This document shows, in pieces, positions 1-12,300 of a DNA stretch of 64,000 nt. The stretch is from Phallusia mammillata (Eukaryota > Chordata > Ascidiacea > Phlebobranchia > Ascidiidae): assembly GCA_003260075.1 (NCBI GenBank), contig QLIY01000035.1:14412-78411 (forward strand), in the 5' to 3' direction. Both the position numbers and the translations under genes were made by a program. Numbering within the stretch: the stretch's first letter is position 1; each line of letters starts with the position of its first letter. The notes beneath the pieces are model-generated. The model worked only from the letters and a program-made list of their open reading frames with translations, was not told where the DNA came from and made no database searches.

Positions 1-278
1 AAAATCCTGACAAGCATATTCTGAACATGAAGTGCAATAACACGATACTTGAACGGTCAAAAACAAAACATATGTTTAACACCTGACGTTGTAAGAGTCA
101 TTCGAAAATTTCAACAAGTCTCCTTGTTGCAATGCTGACACAAGGAAATGTGCGCATTGGTCGACATAATCACGTGACGGGATGTTGCAATCATGCAGCA
201 AACACTTGATGGATCTGAATTGCGGTTTTGTTGCTTTTGTTTCAAGTTAGATGAAACAACTTCACCCACTTGAAGGTG

Positions 279-285
279 TATAAAT
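279..285 (+). promoter_or_regulatory. TATA box of the secreted-protein gene
   Basis: TATAAAT lies 76 bases upstream of the ATG at 361, inside an AT-rich 5' flank. Its position fits a core promoter with a transcription start near 310. The rest of 1-360 shows no coding sequence that I can support. Confidence 0.5.
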
Positions 286-360
286 GTAGAAGTTCTGGAA
301 GGGAAAAATCAGTCTGAACTCGACTTTACCAAGGAAGAAATTCATTGGAAAGAAGCGAAG

Positions 361-3229
361 ATGAAACTGTTGCTCGTTCTTCTGGCGTGCATTGCCGTGA
401 GTCAGACTCGAAAGGTTGGTGTAAAGGTAACGGAACTAAACGATTTTATCTTTTCTGCAGGCCGCCAACGCTGGCTACTGTTCGTACTCGTACCGCTACT
501 ATTACTCGCACAACTTTATTGTGTATCCACCAACCAAGTTTTACCGCTACAGCGTCTACTTCAGAAACGACTGGTGTTCTTACAACTATTACTCCACAAT
601 CCTCAAGTATTATCCCAATGACAACTGTGGCAAGGATGGATGGACTGGTAAGAACATAAACTGCTGCTTAAAAAGCTTGCGACAGCCGTAAAAAGAGACG
701 TGAAAAACATCAATTTTACGATTTTTATTTAAAGCTGTTGAAATCTTTACCATTCTTACCTTCAAGTGCAAATTTGATTTGTTGAGATATGAAATGCTAA
801 ACAACGAACTTGCCATGCAGAGGCACCAGTGGCTGACATCAAAACCGAGGCACAGAACTGTCTTGCTGAAGTTCTCCTGAAGATCGTTACCGAAATGACC
901 ACACGAAGAGATTCCTGGCTTGCTCGTGTCGACAGCTGCCATGCTGAGTACAAGACTTACTTCAACAACTATGTCCACAAATATTATGAGTACAGAATCA
1001 GGTATTCCATTTTTGCTCAATTACTTCTTTTCTGGGTATCAAATTTTGTACATGGTACGCAATTGATTTGAATATTTGTTCTAAAAAAAATTGTGCTTAG
1101 CTGCGCCACCTCACTTGCTCAGAAGGAAAGTTTGATGGCAGAAAGAGATGAAAAGATCAAAGTGTACTGCGATAAACTTATTGAACTGAGGGACTGTTAC
1201 TTGAAGCAATACAACGACGCTATCGCTTCCAGGACCAAAACTGTTCAAGACTTCCACGCGAAACTTGTCACAAAGTGAGATGAAAATCTTACATATGTTT
1301 TGAACGTAGAACTTGCTAATTTAGCGAAACAAATATATTTTGAAACGTTTGTTTGGTTAAATACACAGTGTGACCACCGGACATTTGTTGAACAAGGTAA
1401 TTTGTGATGACATCTAGTAACTTTCTGCATTGTTGTGCTTCAGCCTTGAAACGTGTCTGACAACCAGACTGACAAAGATTGAAGAATACGGAGAACAACT
1501 TTACAAAAAGATTGATGAATACCTCGACATCTACTGGAAATACCTTGAATCCGTTGTCAAATGTCGCGCTGATCACTATAGGCGCACTATTGACTGTATT
1601 CACGGTAAGAATGTGTTATGCAAAAACCAAATCTGCAAAAGTATTACGCGAAACTGGCCCGCGGGCATTTTCAGTGCAAACAATACAGCAGTGGTGTTCC
1701 ACCTCCATGGTTACCAAACTTTTTTTTACAGCGGGCATTAATTAAATTCAGGCTGTGTGGGTGTTAAATTGGAAACTTAATTATGTACAACGTATAGGTG
1801 TCTCATCGAACTAGCAATGTTCCTTTATTCTGTCACAAGGAACAAAATAAGACTATCACTATTCTTTGCTCTTGTGTGTGATGTAACAAGATCATTTCTA
1901 TGTGACTGGGAAAACTATGTCTAACTCATGTTTGTTCAAAACGTTTTGTTAAACCAAAACTCAGTTTGCGGGCCGGATAAAATGATGCCGAGGGCCGAAA
2001 CTGGCCCGCGGGCCGTAGTTTGGTGACCCCTGGTATAACCTAATAAAACATACTTACAAAAAAAAATGTCAGCAGATTGCAGTTTGCGTGCAGCTTTCAG
2101 TAACTTCTATGTGACATCGATTTTCATGTCAGACAAACCAATCATCAGACAATTTGTTTTTCAGGCGAAAAATGGCTGGCCTATAAGGTTGATTACATGA
2201 TCGAAGAATTCGTCAAAAAGGAGTGTTATGATTACAAGATCGGGGCGTATGTAACCTACCTTGACCAGCTTTATGACGCCAAAGCAAAACTGGTGACATT
2301 CTACAGATGTTCCTACCGTTGTTTCCTTTCCAACGCCTGCCTTCGTTTCTACAAACGTACTTACTACAGATCCTGGTAAGTTAGAGCACTTACGATTATC
2401 GGCTTGCAACAGGCTTTATTACATTAGGCGATTTCCGCAAAATGGAGAAAAAATGTTCAAATCATAAAAATAAGATTTTTGCTAGGCGACGATTTACAAA
2501 GTTTTTTGTAGATAATAATTAAGTGTTTTAAGGGAGAATTAACTATTTTTGATTTTGTTTTGTCTTTCAATTCGACGGTTGTAGATATTTTAATTCAAAC
2601 AATTTATGGCGTGTTTGGTTTTCAGTCAAGCTTTGGGACAATGGTATTGCTACAATAGAATTACCTTCAAGACGATTCGCGGAATCCCAGCATTCAGCTT
2701 CCATTTGCGCTTGACGACTTACAAAGGATTGAAGACTTGTGACCTCAGTTAGTACTCCAACCTAACAAATTTTTAAAATTTGCTATGTTTTAAAAATAAA
2801 TTTAATTAACAACATGGAAGTTAACATAGCAACAACATTTTCGCCGACCATTATAGTCTACATTTAGTTCAAAACAATCGCAGGTTCAACAGGACTATTT
2901 TTCGGGCCTTTTATATTTAATGTACACTCATGTTGATTTCGAACGATCTTTGTGTAATTTCTAGCCTCACAACTTAAGGTAAAAGAAAGCGTATAAACTT
3001 ATAGCCTAAAGAAGTATGATCACAGGAAAAAATTACCCAGATTGATATAATTTTTGATACTGGGCTCTAGTTGGCGGAAACAAATTTGTTTGTTTTTTTG
3101 CAGCCAAACTCCACAAAGCAGCCGACGATATCAAGGCAGAATTCGTCGCTCTTCTCACTTCCCATGTTGACTGTATTACTACTCAATTCGGTGAATGGAA
3201 ATTGAAGTGGACCAACTACCACATTGAGT
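361..3229 (+). CDS. Secreted Tyr/Cys-rich helical protein, 3' end lost at an assembly gap
   Basis: I do not recognise this family. Eight exons join in frame: 361-396, 461-647, 821-1001, 1101-1274, 1444-1604, 2165-2375, 2626-2747 and 3104 to the gap at 3230, about 399 codons so far. The start is an ATG followed by a hydrophobic signal peptide (MKLLLVLLACIAAANA, cleavage likely before GYC). The first 60 mature residues are extremely rich in Tyr, Ser and Asn. After that come charged, Lys/Glu/Tyr-rich helices with single, regularly spaced cysteines (for example SCATSLAQKE, ETCLTTRLTK, KECYDYKIGA), suggesting disulfide-linked helical bundles. No enzyme motif is visible. A single n at 3230 interrupts exon 8 and no continuation is found after it. 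A TATA box precedes it, so strong tissue-specific expression is plausible. An extracellular or structural role is inference from composition only. Confidence 0.7.
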
Positions 3230-3230
3230 N
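3230..3230. other. Single n: assembly join inside an exon
   Basis: The coding frame of the secreted-protein gene is continuous up to this base and lost immediately after it. Similar single n characters are at 29685 and 56927. Confidence 0.8.
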
Positions 3231-3471
3231 AAAAAAATACGGACAAATTTTTTTTATGGGACCCATAAAAACATGAGCTGCAACTATTGGGGTTACCAGA
3301 CGTCCGGAGTGGGTCAAATTGTATATTTCTCATAAACAAAACACACGTTTTTAGCAAGACAGTGTTTACAGATGATTTTTTATTTTAACGTTGCAATATA
3401 ACTGTAGCACCCGCGCAATACCGAACAAAAACAATCGAAAAATACAAAACAGGTAGAATCCCTCTCCTTGT

Positions 3472-6400
3472 TTATAAATTTTGTAAGACGAAGTTTGCAA
3501 TCAATGTCTGAAAAACAATAAACAAATGTCTGACATGTTTTAGAGAGTAAATAACAACAAACGCCAGCTGTAAAACTAACCGAGTTATTTGATGCAATCT
3601 CAATTTCCCTTGAGGCATCTAAAAATCCCTTTCGGGAAACAGAAATCTGGTAAGTTCCCGGCATCAACAATCTCCAATATTCTCCAAGTTCAGCTACAGA
3701 AAAGACAAAACGCTTTCAATTACAAAGTATAAGTGACTTACGGTTTTCAGAAAAGGAAGTCGTTATAGTACAACAGACTTGTCACATAAAAAGTTAACTT
3801 ATTTGTACAAGAAACAATTCCACAGTGACCAAATATTTGTTTGTGGTCGTTTAAGTGCATTAAGTGCCTACTGGGAAAAATGGTGGATTACGAAGGACAT
3901 TGGCTAACATAACATAAAGGTATAGTTATTTTGTACACTTGAGAGTGATTAAACTCGAACGTGTCTTTGCGAGCTTTTATTGGTTAGTGTCACTCGTGTT
4001 AGGGTCTATACATCCGATCATAGGCCTCTTGGTAATGACTCGACCTTTGTAAACCTAACAGTTTAAAAACCACGACGCGAGGTAAATGAATTGATGAGGT
4101 TTCACTGGAAGTAAATCTTGCATATACATACATGTGGTAATGTCGTGATCAATTCCCGCAACATGAACAACAGCGTCGGAAACGGCATCACCACTTTGAT
4201 TCACAACCAGTCCTTTAACACCCCAGTGCACCTGCAAAGAAAGATATGGGTGATCAACATGTTTTCCGCTAAGATGTTATTCGGAACATTTATAAAACGG
4301 TATGTATGTACTATTTTCACCGACCGCTTCGGTATATAGAAGCAATGACTGTTTATTGTTTTGCCACTCCAGGGAAAGCACGCCAGAAGGTGAAAACTTG
4401 TCGCAACTAATTTCCATGGTCGTCTCAAAGCAGTTTGTATGCAGGTAATTAAAGTCTTGCATTCCTAAGCAAACGACATCATTGTACGTTATAACCGCAC
4501 ATAAGGCAAGTGTTGCCAGCTTACCTCCGTGCAAAGTATACCAATCGGCCCCATTTGTTATCCCTCCCTGCTCGCCGAAATCCGAACCACAATCGTTCAA
4601 ATCTGGATTGGCCATTGTGCCGTGATTCTGAACATTAAAAAATTAACGAAAAACATCACGCCAAGTTACATTTAGTGTTTGTTACAGGATCTTTCCCACA
4701 AATAGTAGGCATCATATGTAGACGATTACTGATTAAATGTGTATTTTTTTGTCATAACAATTCACAAAGTAGGCTAAGCATTGTTGCTTCGTCAATTACT
4801 TCCACGCAAAGTTACAGTGATTTTTTAAAACAACGATTGTGTGATCGACACACGATCAGTTCCCTGAAGTCTCACTAATGCTATTTTTCATAATGTTGTC
4901 TTATTTAAATACGATTCTTTCCCATGCAAGATTCGAATTGAGTTTGCAGTTATTTAGAAATTCACCTGGGCGTATGTGGAAGCCAGGCCTCGAAAAACCT
5001 GGTCGTCAGGACACTGTGCATAAGGAGAGCCTTGTCTTCCGCGTCGTGGACGCCTCACATCGTACGGATAATTTGCAACCAACTCCCCTCCATGCAATTG
5101 CGAGGAAAGGACAAAAGGATATCGCTTTATCCACTTTATGACCGCGTAAATTTCGGGAAATCTTGCCTGTCAATGCCACAACGTTAGGCTCCAAGTGTTT
5201 AGCGAGTTCATATATTAAAGATCCAATTCTCTAGAATCAAGACCTATCCGTATACATTTATATACTGCATTGTTTACATTTAGTTAAGATGAACATAAGC
5301 ATACGAGGCAGGCAACGGTGTTTGTGATTCGACTTTCGGCGGATTCTCCACTGAGCCTGTGTAGCTCAGTTGGTAGAGCGCGAGTCCCGGAAAGACTACC
5401 TATCGTGGGTTCGAATCCCACCGCAGGCTAGATTTTTCTAGCCTACGCCTTGCCATATATGGTGGTGAATGCTTGGTGACCGGGATATTCGGTATAGCGC
5501 CTTCAATGGGCCTGGCGTACTGTGATTTGTTTACATTTATACATAAACTACTCTTATATTTACTCTCAGGGAATGTCCATTTGATTCCATGGGTAAATGA
5601 CCTTTTTCATGTTCAGAGTATTGTTATAGATACACCGGTTCAATGAAACTGTTGTAATTACTTAGCATTCTAAACACCCGTTGGGAAGTTTTGACTTCCT
5701 TTTTTTCTAAAAGAGGCATATATTTTTGATGATGATTGTAAAGCTATTTAACCTCTGATTTTTCCCGCCAGTAAGAGGCCGGTATATCAAGGTGGTGATT
5801 AGATCCACCAAACCTCTCATGCACATACATCAATGATGTCAAATCGGGAAAGTTTCGATTGAGGTCGTAGCCTCGAGCGGAGTATCGCCCTGTGAGCCAA
5901 TCTCGGCGATTTGGAGCCTGCGAAATGGAAAACATAAGGTTGCAATAATTTGCATATAAGACGCCGGAAGCATACGTTTTAACCTGATGGGCCGCCTTGT
6001 GATATCCGTCAGGATTCATGCACGGCATAATGTGTATTCGGGTCGTTTCCAACATACTTCGGATCCTTTTGTTGTTGTTCCGCCATTCGCGACAGAGGAG
6101 ATGAGCAAAAATGATGAGCATTTCCCTGCCCACCACCTTCAGTGGAAACAGAAAGGATGTTATGGGCGCTAACGACGATTTTTTTCGAAACTGCAGGCTT
6201 AAACTGAAGCAAAGCAAACTAAGGCTCTGGGATAAATGTATACAAAACTTTTACTTCAGTTTTTTATTCAAATATGTGCCAAGTTAATTATCCCACGACA
6301 ATCATTTATTATGTACAAGAAGATTTTTAATTATTTTCACGACTTTTGTGATGTTGTCAAGAAGTTTTGATAATCTGCAAACTCTGATAACTTGATATTT

Positions 6401-8431
6401 TAGTTTGTATACAACAAACCCATTCGCTTTTCTGTTGTGCATGTTGTGTCAAACAACAATAAACAAGTTAAAGACCTATTGGCAAAAAGAATCGAATTTA
6501 ACCTTTTTTATTGTGCCGCGGCAATGAACCCAACAGTTTTAAGCTATTGTAGGAATGTGACTTGCTTGTCTTTGCTAATTTTCAATACTGTTATCCGTAA
6601 AATGTTTTCTGTATAGTTACGACTAGCATTGTGCAAAATGATTTTCAGAGAACTCACTTCATTTCCATGTATTGCTCCAATCCACTTCATCTCCGGTTCG
6701 GAACGTTCATGCTTTCCGGGGTTGTCAGAAAACTCTATCACCATAAGAGATCGCTTCTGTACAGATTTGCCCACCGAGTAGAGACGGGCTACGTCCGGAC
6801 AGGCAAGGGCTATATTCTTTAGAATCTATAAAACAAAAGCAAAAAATACTACAAAGCAAACGCTACGCTACGAACATTGCTTGAACTCCATATTCTTACC
6901 CGAATCATGTTCTCTCGCGAGTGGTGTATAAAACGAATCGGACGCAGTACACGGTATTTGTGCCTCTTTGGACGTCTAACTGAGATCGGTCTCCATCTGC
7001 TTGATCGCGATATTGGTGCTACACATAGAAATAGAGAAGGTCGGGGGTTTTGTAGGTTGGAGAAACACGTTACAAATTACAGAAACTTACCAAGTATGTC
7101 TTTAGTTTGACGACAAATACTTGACTGGTGAGAATTTTGGAAACGGTTGCAACGAAGAAAGTCAGGCCACTGCAAACCTTCAGCTACAAGCAGGTTCTCA
7201 CATCTGTCAAAAATGTGCTGCTTTTTCTAATTTGTAATTTAGCCTACATGTTGCAAAATTATAGAAGTGTATTACAGTCTGCTAAAAAATTTTGCCGAAA
7301 AGAACAGGAAAATCTTACATTTGTAAGACGATTCTGAACTCCCATAAACTGTGCGTAGTATATGGTATAATCACCCGTCACCACAAAGTCAGTTTGAGTG
7401 ATGGAGACAGCAACGTATAATATCAGACTAAAAACTTTGATAAGCCCAAAGTCATCCACCGTTTTTTACAGGTATATGTATTTTTCTTGCCTAACATGCA
7501 TCATCAGTATCTTACTCACAATTTATCCACTATTAGCGATTTTTCCGAATGAGTGTTACATACTTTGAATAATACCCGTTAAAACCCATGCTCACTTGCT
7601 TATAATTACCTGTCCTGAACGTCTTCACACACATTGCGACATGGCGGTTTGGAACCTGCACGAATCTTGTCGACATAGTAGCACCGGGGAGCAATTATGG
7701 AGCACGCAAGTTGATAAATCTGCCAGCCCACGAATAAATGATGGTTTGTTTTTTTACGACATGAAAGTTATATTACCTGAATTTCACATTGTTGACGATT
7801 TGCAGCGGATTTGACGTGCCAAGTGGAACCCGAGTCAACACGGCTAAGTTCCAGTGCGATTGAAGCATTTTCTAAAAATCTGCCCGAGAGTAGGCCTAGG
7901 TTTTTAGTTTCATTGGAAAAACAGGCAGAAATAAGATAAAATCAATAAAAAACGAAACTTCTTGTTTTTCAGTGTTACATTAATTGGCATTTGATAAAAG
8001 TTTAAATTATTGCAATGTTTGTGTAGTAATTAGAATACTATATATACCGTATTAAACCAGGTCAACCAACGTGTTAAAATGTTTAAAACTACTTAACATT
8101 CAACAACATACATTAAAATAAAGTCAGTAGCATAACGGCCTATGCAATGAAACCTACCGATACTCTGGGCTTTTAATAATTTCGTCCTGACTCTTGTGTC
8201 CTAATCTGTTTGGTAAAGCAATCCACCCTTTAGCCACTGGTCGGCAAGCTCGTACATTGCTTAAATACTCGCATTCATCTGAACAAATTTACAGTTGCTC
8301 AAAATGGTCTAATCTAAAACAACCAGCCCAATAAAATATGCCTTACCGGTTTCTTCCTGAGATTGCACTATTGCAAACAATACAAAACAACACAAGAATC
8401 GTGTTGTGTACAGGCATATATTAATTGCCAT
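3472..8431 (-). CDS. CPZ: Carboxypeptidase Z-like metallocarboxypeptidase with Frizzled domain
   Basis: Fifteen exons join in phase to 598 aa plus stop: 8347-8431, 8158-8278, 7777-7843, 7610-7719, 7091-7203, 6900-7018, 6658-6825, 5984-6136, 5753-5917, 4966-5166, 4525-4630, 4325-4464, 4132-4231, 3581-3693, 3472-3507. Exon 1 gives a signal peptide. Exons 2-5 encode a Frizzled-type cysteine-rich domain (LPNRLGHKSQDE, LACSIIAPRC, PPCRNVCEDVQDRC, GLQWPDFLRCNRF). Exons 6-12 are an M14 N/E-subfamily peptidase: zinc ligands in HGNE and in SQLHGG, substrate residues in GYDLNRNFPD, catalytic Glu in NCFETTMEISC. Exons 13-15 form the C-terminal transthyretin-like beta domain (GVKGLV...GIDHDIT...EYWRLLMPG). 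FZ plus this peptidase is the architecture of carboxypeptidase Z, which trims C-terminal basic residues from secreted peptides and binds Wnt in vertebrates. The protein should be secreted. An AATAAA lies on the minus strand at 3379-3384. The exon 2/3 junction is the least certain. Confidence 0.88.
5355..5429 (+). tRNA. tRNA-like Pol III unit with irregular anticodon arm
   Basis: The segment folds as a cloverleaf. The acceptor stem GCCTGTG pairs with CGCAGGC (one G-U), the D arm is GCTC-AGTTGGTA-GAGC (A box), and the T arm is GTGGG-TTCGAAT-CCCAC (B box GGTTCGAATCC). TTTTT follows at 5433-5437 as a Pol III terminator. The anticodon arm is odd: only four pairs (AGTC/GACT) close the loop CCGGAAA, position 33 is C rather than U, and the arm plus variable loop is two bases longer than standard. 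The nominal anticodon would be GGA (Ser), yet there is no long class II variable arm. It lies in a carboxypeptidase intron, opposite strand. It could be a tRNA pseudogene or the head of a tRNA-derived SINE. Confidence 0.55.
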
Positions 8432-9067
8432 TGTTAGTAAGTTAATAACTATAGTGCACAGGTGACTGTCACCTAATTTGTCGCAGAGTGCACACTTGAA
8501 ATGTTTTAAGGTTGCTTCATCGCTCACGTAGCACTTGTGCTAGTAAGAAGGCATTTTATGGATCATTGCAAGTCTTCGTTACGTTACAAGTCTGCTCGAT
8601 ACCTGTTTCCTCGAATTTGCCGTATATGGGCCACACTGTATCCCAAAACCCTGTTATTTACCAGAGACGTTGCTGATGGTGTCATTATTTTGATCTATTC
8701 AACGACCTTTTCTGCCAAACGACCCGTTGACAAGTTTTAGTGACATAGTTTTAGCTGTGAAGCAAAAATCATTGGCCCGTGACAGAAAAACAGTTGTGAA
8801 AGAACTTCGCAATTGTACCCATATGACCCTACTATGACGCAATTATGGTGTCTCCAGTTGGCTTGGTACAAAACAGAGGTTTGTAGGTTTTGTGGCATTG
8901 ATTTAATGATAGGTTGTAGTTGCTCCAGGCTGTATATGGCAATGAGTATAAGACGTGTGATGTCTAAAAATTGAATACTTGAGATTTGAAAAACGTTTTT
9001 AAAAACAATTCACGGACAGTTTTGACCATAGTGTTTCTTCTACGTTTTTAACCCAATGCCTATAAAG
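8432..9067. other. Upstream region of the carboxypeptidase gene, no gene recognised
   Basis: AT-rich flank upstream of the minus-strand start at 8431. I see no exon with family resemblance on either strand and no clear TATA box at the expected distance. Confidence 0.4.
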
Positions 9068-9386
9068 CAGTGGTTCTCAAACTTATACTGATTGCGTACC
9101 ACCTGGCGACCTTTTCTATCGCTGTGTACCACCTAAATTTTGTTTAAATGGGTAGACCAAGAGTTCTTCTTGACGACACTATCTAACTTATGAAGCCAGC
9201 ATGTTAGCAATTCCTTAAAAACGTCCTAGACATTGGTTCTGCAAAAACAGGGCTGATCAGTTGGGTTAGTTGAGCAGCAACTCTTGATGTGGCTTGAATT
9301 AAGTATCAAAGAAAGCTACTCGCGTACCACCTGAAAAGCCCTGACGTACCACTAGTGGTACGTGTACCACAGTTTGGGAACCACTG
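9068..9386. mobile_element. hAT-type MITE, 319 bp, with 8-bp target duplication
   Basis: Terminal inverted repeats are CAGTGGTTCTCAAACT at the left and AGTTTGGGAACCACTG at the right (one mismatch when inverted). The element is flanked by a perfect 8-bp direct repeat CTATAAAG (9060-9067 and 9387-9394). CAGTGGTTC ends and 8-bp duplications are typical of hAT transposons. There is no ORF, so it is non-autonomous. Interior copies of GTACCACC occur in both orientations. Confidence 0.92.
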
Positions 9387-12300
9387 CTATAAAGTAAACA
9401 AAAGTTTGAGGATGTGTCATTGAATGTACAATGGAAAAATCAGTCATTAACTTCAAAGGATATTATCACATTAACCAACTTTTTTGTTTTCGTTGGACGC
9501 ACGTGGCAGCCTACCAGACCACAATGTTTAAGAACCACTGGTAGTTTAGTAATTTTTAGGTGAAAACAATTTTTAAAAACGTTTATATGACTGGTGCTGA
9601 AGCCTACATCTTTTTATGTAACTAACTCGATGTAGCGCATGCTCATTACGGTGCGGCTGAAAACAAAGCTTAACAACACAACATCCTGCCATTTTCAGGG
9701 CATATACAAAGCCTTTTTTATTGCATCCAGAAGGGTACTGTATGACATCGCGAAATTCAACCCCGCAAACAGGGCATTGCAAACACGTCAAACTAACACG
9801 AAATGCGACACGCGAGATAATGTGAAATGGCGACCAGAATGGAATATGTCACCGCTGCAGTTGCTGGTGTTTGATGCGGTCATGGCTTGAAAAGGAAGTT
9901 TTGTATGCGCGTGACAGGCCCTTGTTGGCTTCCATCCCTCCGCCGTCCAAATCCATTGAATTCCCACTGTCAAATTTCCTACTGTAAATGCAAAGAGGGT
10001 CATTCGTTACAACTGTTACAAAATTTAATGGCTTTTGTGCTTGGACAATAATATACGCCACTATTTGTTATCACTGTTGGCAAGCATCACTGTTGGTCAG
10101 CTTTTCTACTCGAATCACAAATAAAAAAGAATAGTTTATTTGTTTATCATAATTAAGTTATGGAAAGCGCTTCTATATGTTTAAATATAGGCATCACTCT
10201 TACATTGCTGAGGAACACGAAACTTCAGTCTTTCCGTCAATTAAGTTCCTTCTTTGTAAAACCTAGACAGCAAGGTGGCCCAGAAACTTTAAACTCGCCA
10301 TGCTGTTGTCGAAGTTGGTGCTTGCACACATTTTCTCATGCAGTGCAAGTAAAAACCGTGATCTTTAGACACAATCTTTACCTCCACTGTGAAGAACATG
10401 CTGCCTGGATTGACCTAAAGCGCGACAGAAGACTGCTGCACAACCACTTCACCCCACTGGATATTGTGTTTATATTACCAGGTCTCTGCTTCGAGCACTA
10501 AAATATTAATGGCAGCAACTACAGTCATTCTGTCGCTCTTACAGAGAGGCCTAGCTCATACTTTTCAAGAAAGCCTGGCATTCGCACTGAATATTTGGCG
10601 GCCGGCAGAGAATATTTATAAGAGGACGCTTCCAGATCGTCCCTATCTGTCACTGACTAACTTTCCCGAATGCCTGACGGAAGGATTCACAAGCACTGAG
10701 TGTCGAAGGCCGCACCCTCGCATGTGATGCCGTGCAGTCGCATGCAATGGTCTGACACGTTTTAGCTCACGCACTGACATTTATCAAAATGTGTCTTCAG
10801 CTGATTCCGCTAACGGAAATCGTGCACATTCATAATCTTGCTTAGCAGTGCTGTAGCGCAGAGCCATCGACGGGGGCATCCGCACAACTATGGTGCGAAC
10901 CAATCCACTTGCGCGGTGATGAATGTCTAACGCACCTCCGCCCCACAACCGCGCACCGGCGAAAACAACGCCACGCGGACGACTATTATCTCTCATTGAA
11001 TACGACGCGCGTTTATGAATTGCGTTTTCCTGGAAGTGCTGAGGTTGCAACGAATTCCGTCATGAATCACCCGCTAGCTATCCTCCACCCAGACAGGAAC
11101 AGCTCTATGCAGTACAGGGCGACGAGTACAAAAGAAATTGTGCTTAATTGCTAAGTAAGCCTACCTAAAGGCCTAGCCCCACTTATGACAGCCGAAAAGG
11201 CTACAGAGTACATGTTCTGTTATTAAATATCCCTTGCATCACGATTTGCGTTGGCGCGAGCTCGACATCTCGGCCGAACAGACACATTTGAAAGTTACAT
11301 GCAAACAAGCCAGCATGCTGACATTTCGTTTCATGGAAGCCGCAAGTGAATTTCTACTACAGGCCTTTCGGCATAGCCCTCGGCCCTACGTGGGTAATTA
11401 CACCGGCAGTTAATCCTTTGGACACCAACACATATAACAAAGCATGGCGAATGTTACACTTTCTGCACAGCGCGCAGATTATTTTTCTCAAGTGTGCATC
11501 GGAGCGTACGTTGACAAATCAGGCGAATCCGTCGGACAACGTTACTCCTGACCGAACTAAGCTGTTTCGAAATGTACGTAAAAATAGGTTTCCTAGTGCT
11601 GGTGGCTTTATGTGTTTTCCCATTGCAAACAAAACGAATGCAGTAACAATGCGCCAAACAACATCCACATTTAATTTGGCAATAATTACCCGCGTAATCA
11701 CATATCGACGAAATTCGCCTTGGATGCCTTGCTTGTTTCGTTTGGACCTTGGTAAATTATAACCAGCCTAAAGTCCACAATACCAGAGAGGCACGATTAT
11801 TTTTAACAAACTGCGAGCGAAGTTGGCAAAGGAAATCCGTGCAGAAGACAGACATTTGTCACTGGCTGCGTCACGATGTGTCAGTGCGTAATTAACGGGC
11901 GGAGTAGCAGCTGTCTGGCGAGTTAGAAGCCCTCTGCCTTCAGCAGCCAAACACACACAGAGAGAGAACAATTACCCATTTTGTGGTCTGCCAATCGTGC
12001 ACCACACAGTCTCTGGCACCCTGCGCCCTATTGCGACTCAGCTGTAATCTAATTTGTCGTGTTGGGCTGCACACAAGCATCCGAGAACAATTCTCTCACT
12101 TGCCTTACAAAAGCTTATTGCAAATGCAACACAAATTGTGACGGAAAGCTGTTAACTCAACCGAACAAACCTATTAACTTTGGTTTTTCTTTGGGAGACT
12201 TACTTAAAAAAACTCTTCGCATCATTTTTAGCAGAAGTGAGGTGTCAGCTCTATCTCATGTTTAAGCGCTGCAGGTACAGCAAGCAAAAGCGCTGCGCGC

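Noticed and set aside
1640-2029. hAT MITE near GGCCCGCGGGCC ... GTGACCCCTG in an intron of the secreted-protein gene
   Set aside because: A right end resembling known hAT MITEs is visible at about 2005-2029, but I could not find a matching left end or target duplication, so I do not list it as an element.
7259-7459. Frame at 7259-7459 (minus) as the first exon of the carboxypeptidase, with its hydrophobic start read as signal peptide
   Set aside because: The real upstream exons at 7091-7203, 7610-7719, 7777-7843, 8158-8278 and 8347-8431 join in phase and encode a Frizzled domain and a better signal peptide.
10160-10727. Overlapping plus-strand frames of 113 and 87 codons in the gene-poor interval
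   Set aside because: Low-complexity amino acid content, no signal peptide or domain and no convincing splice sites.
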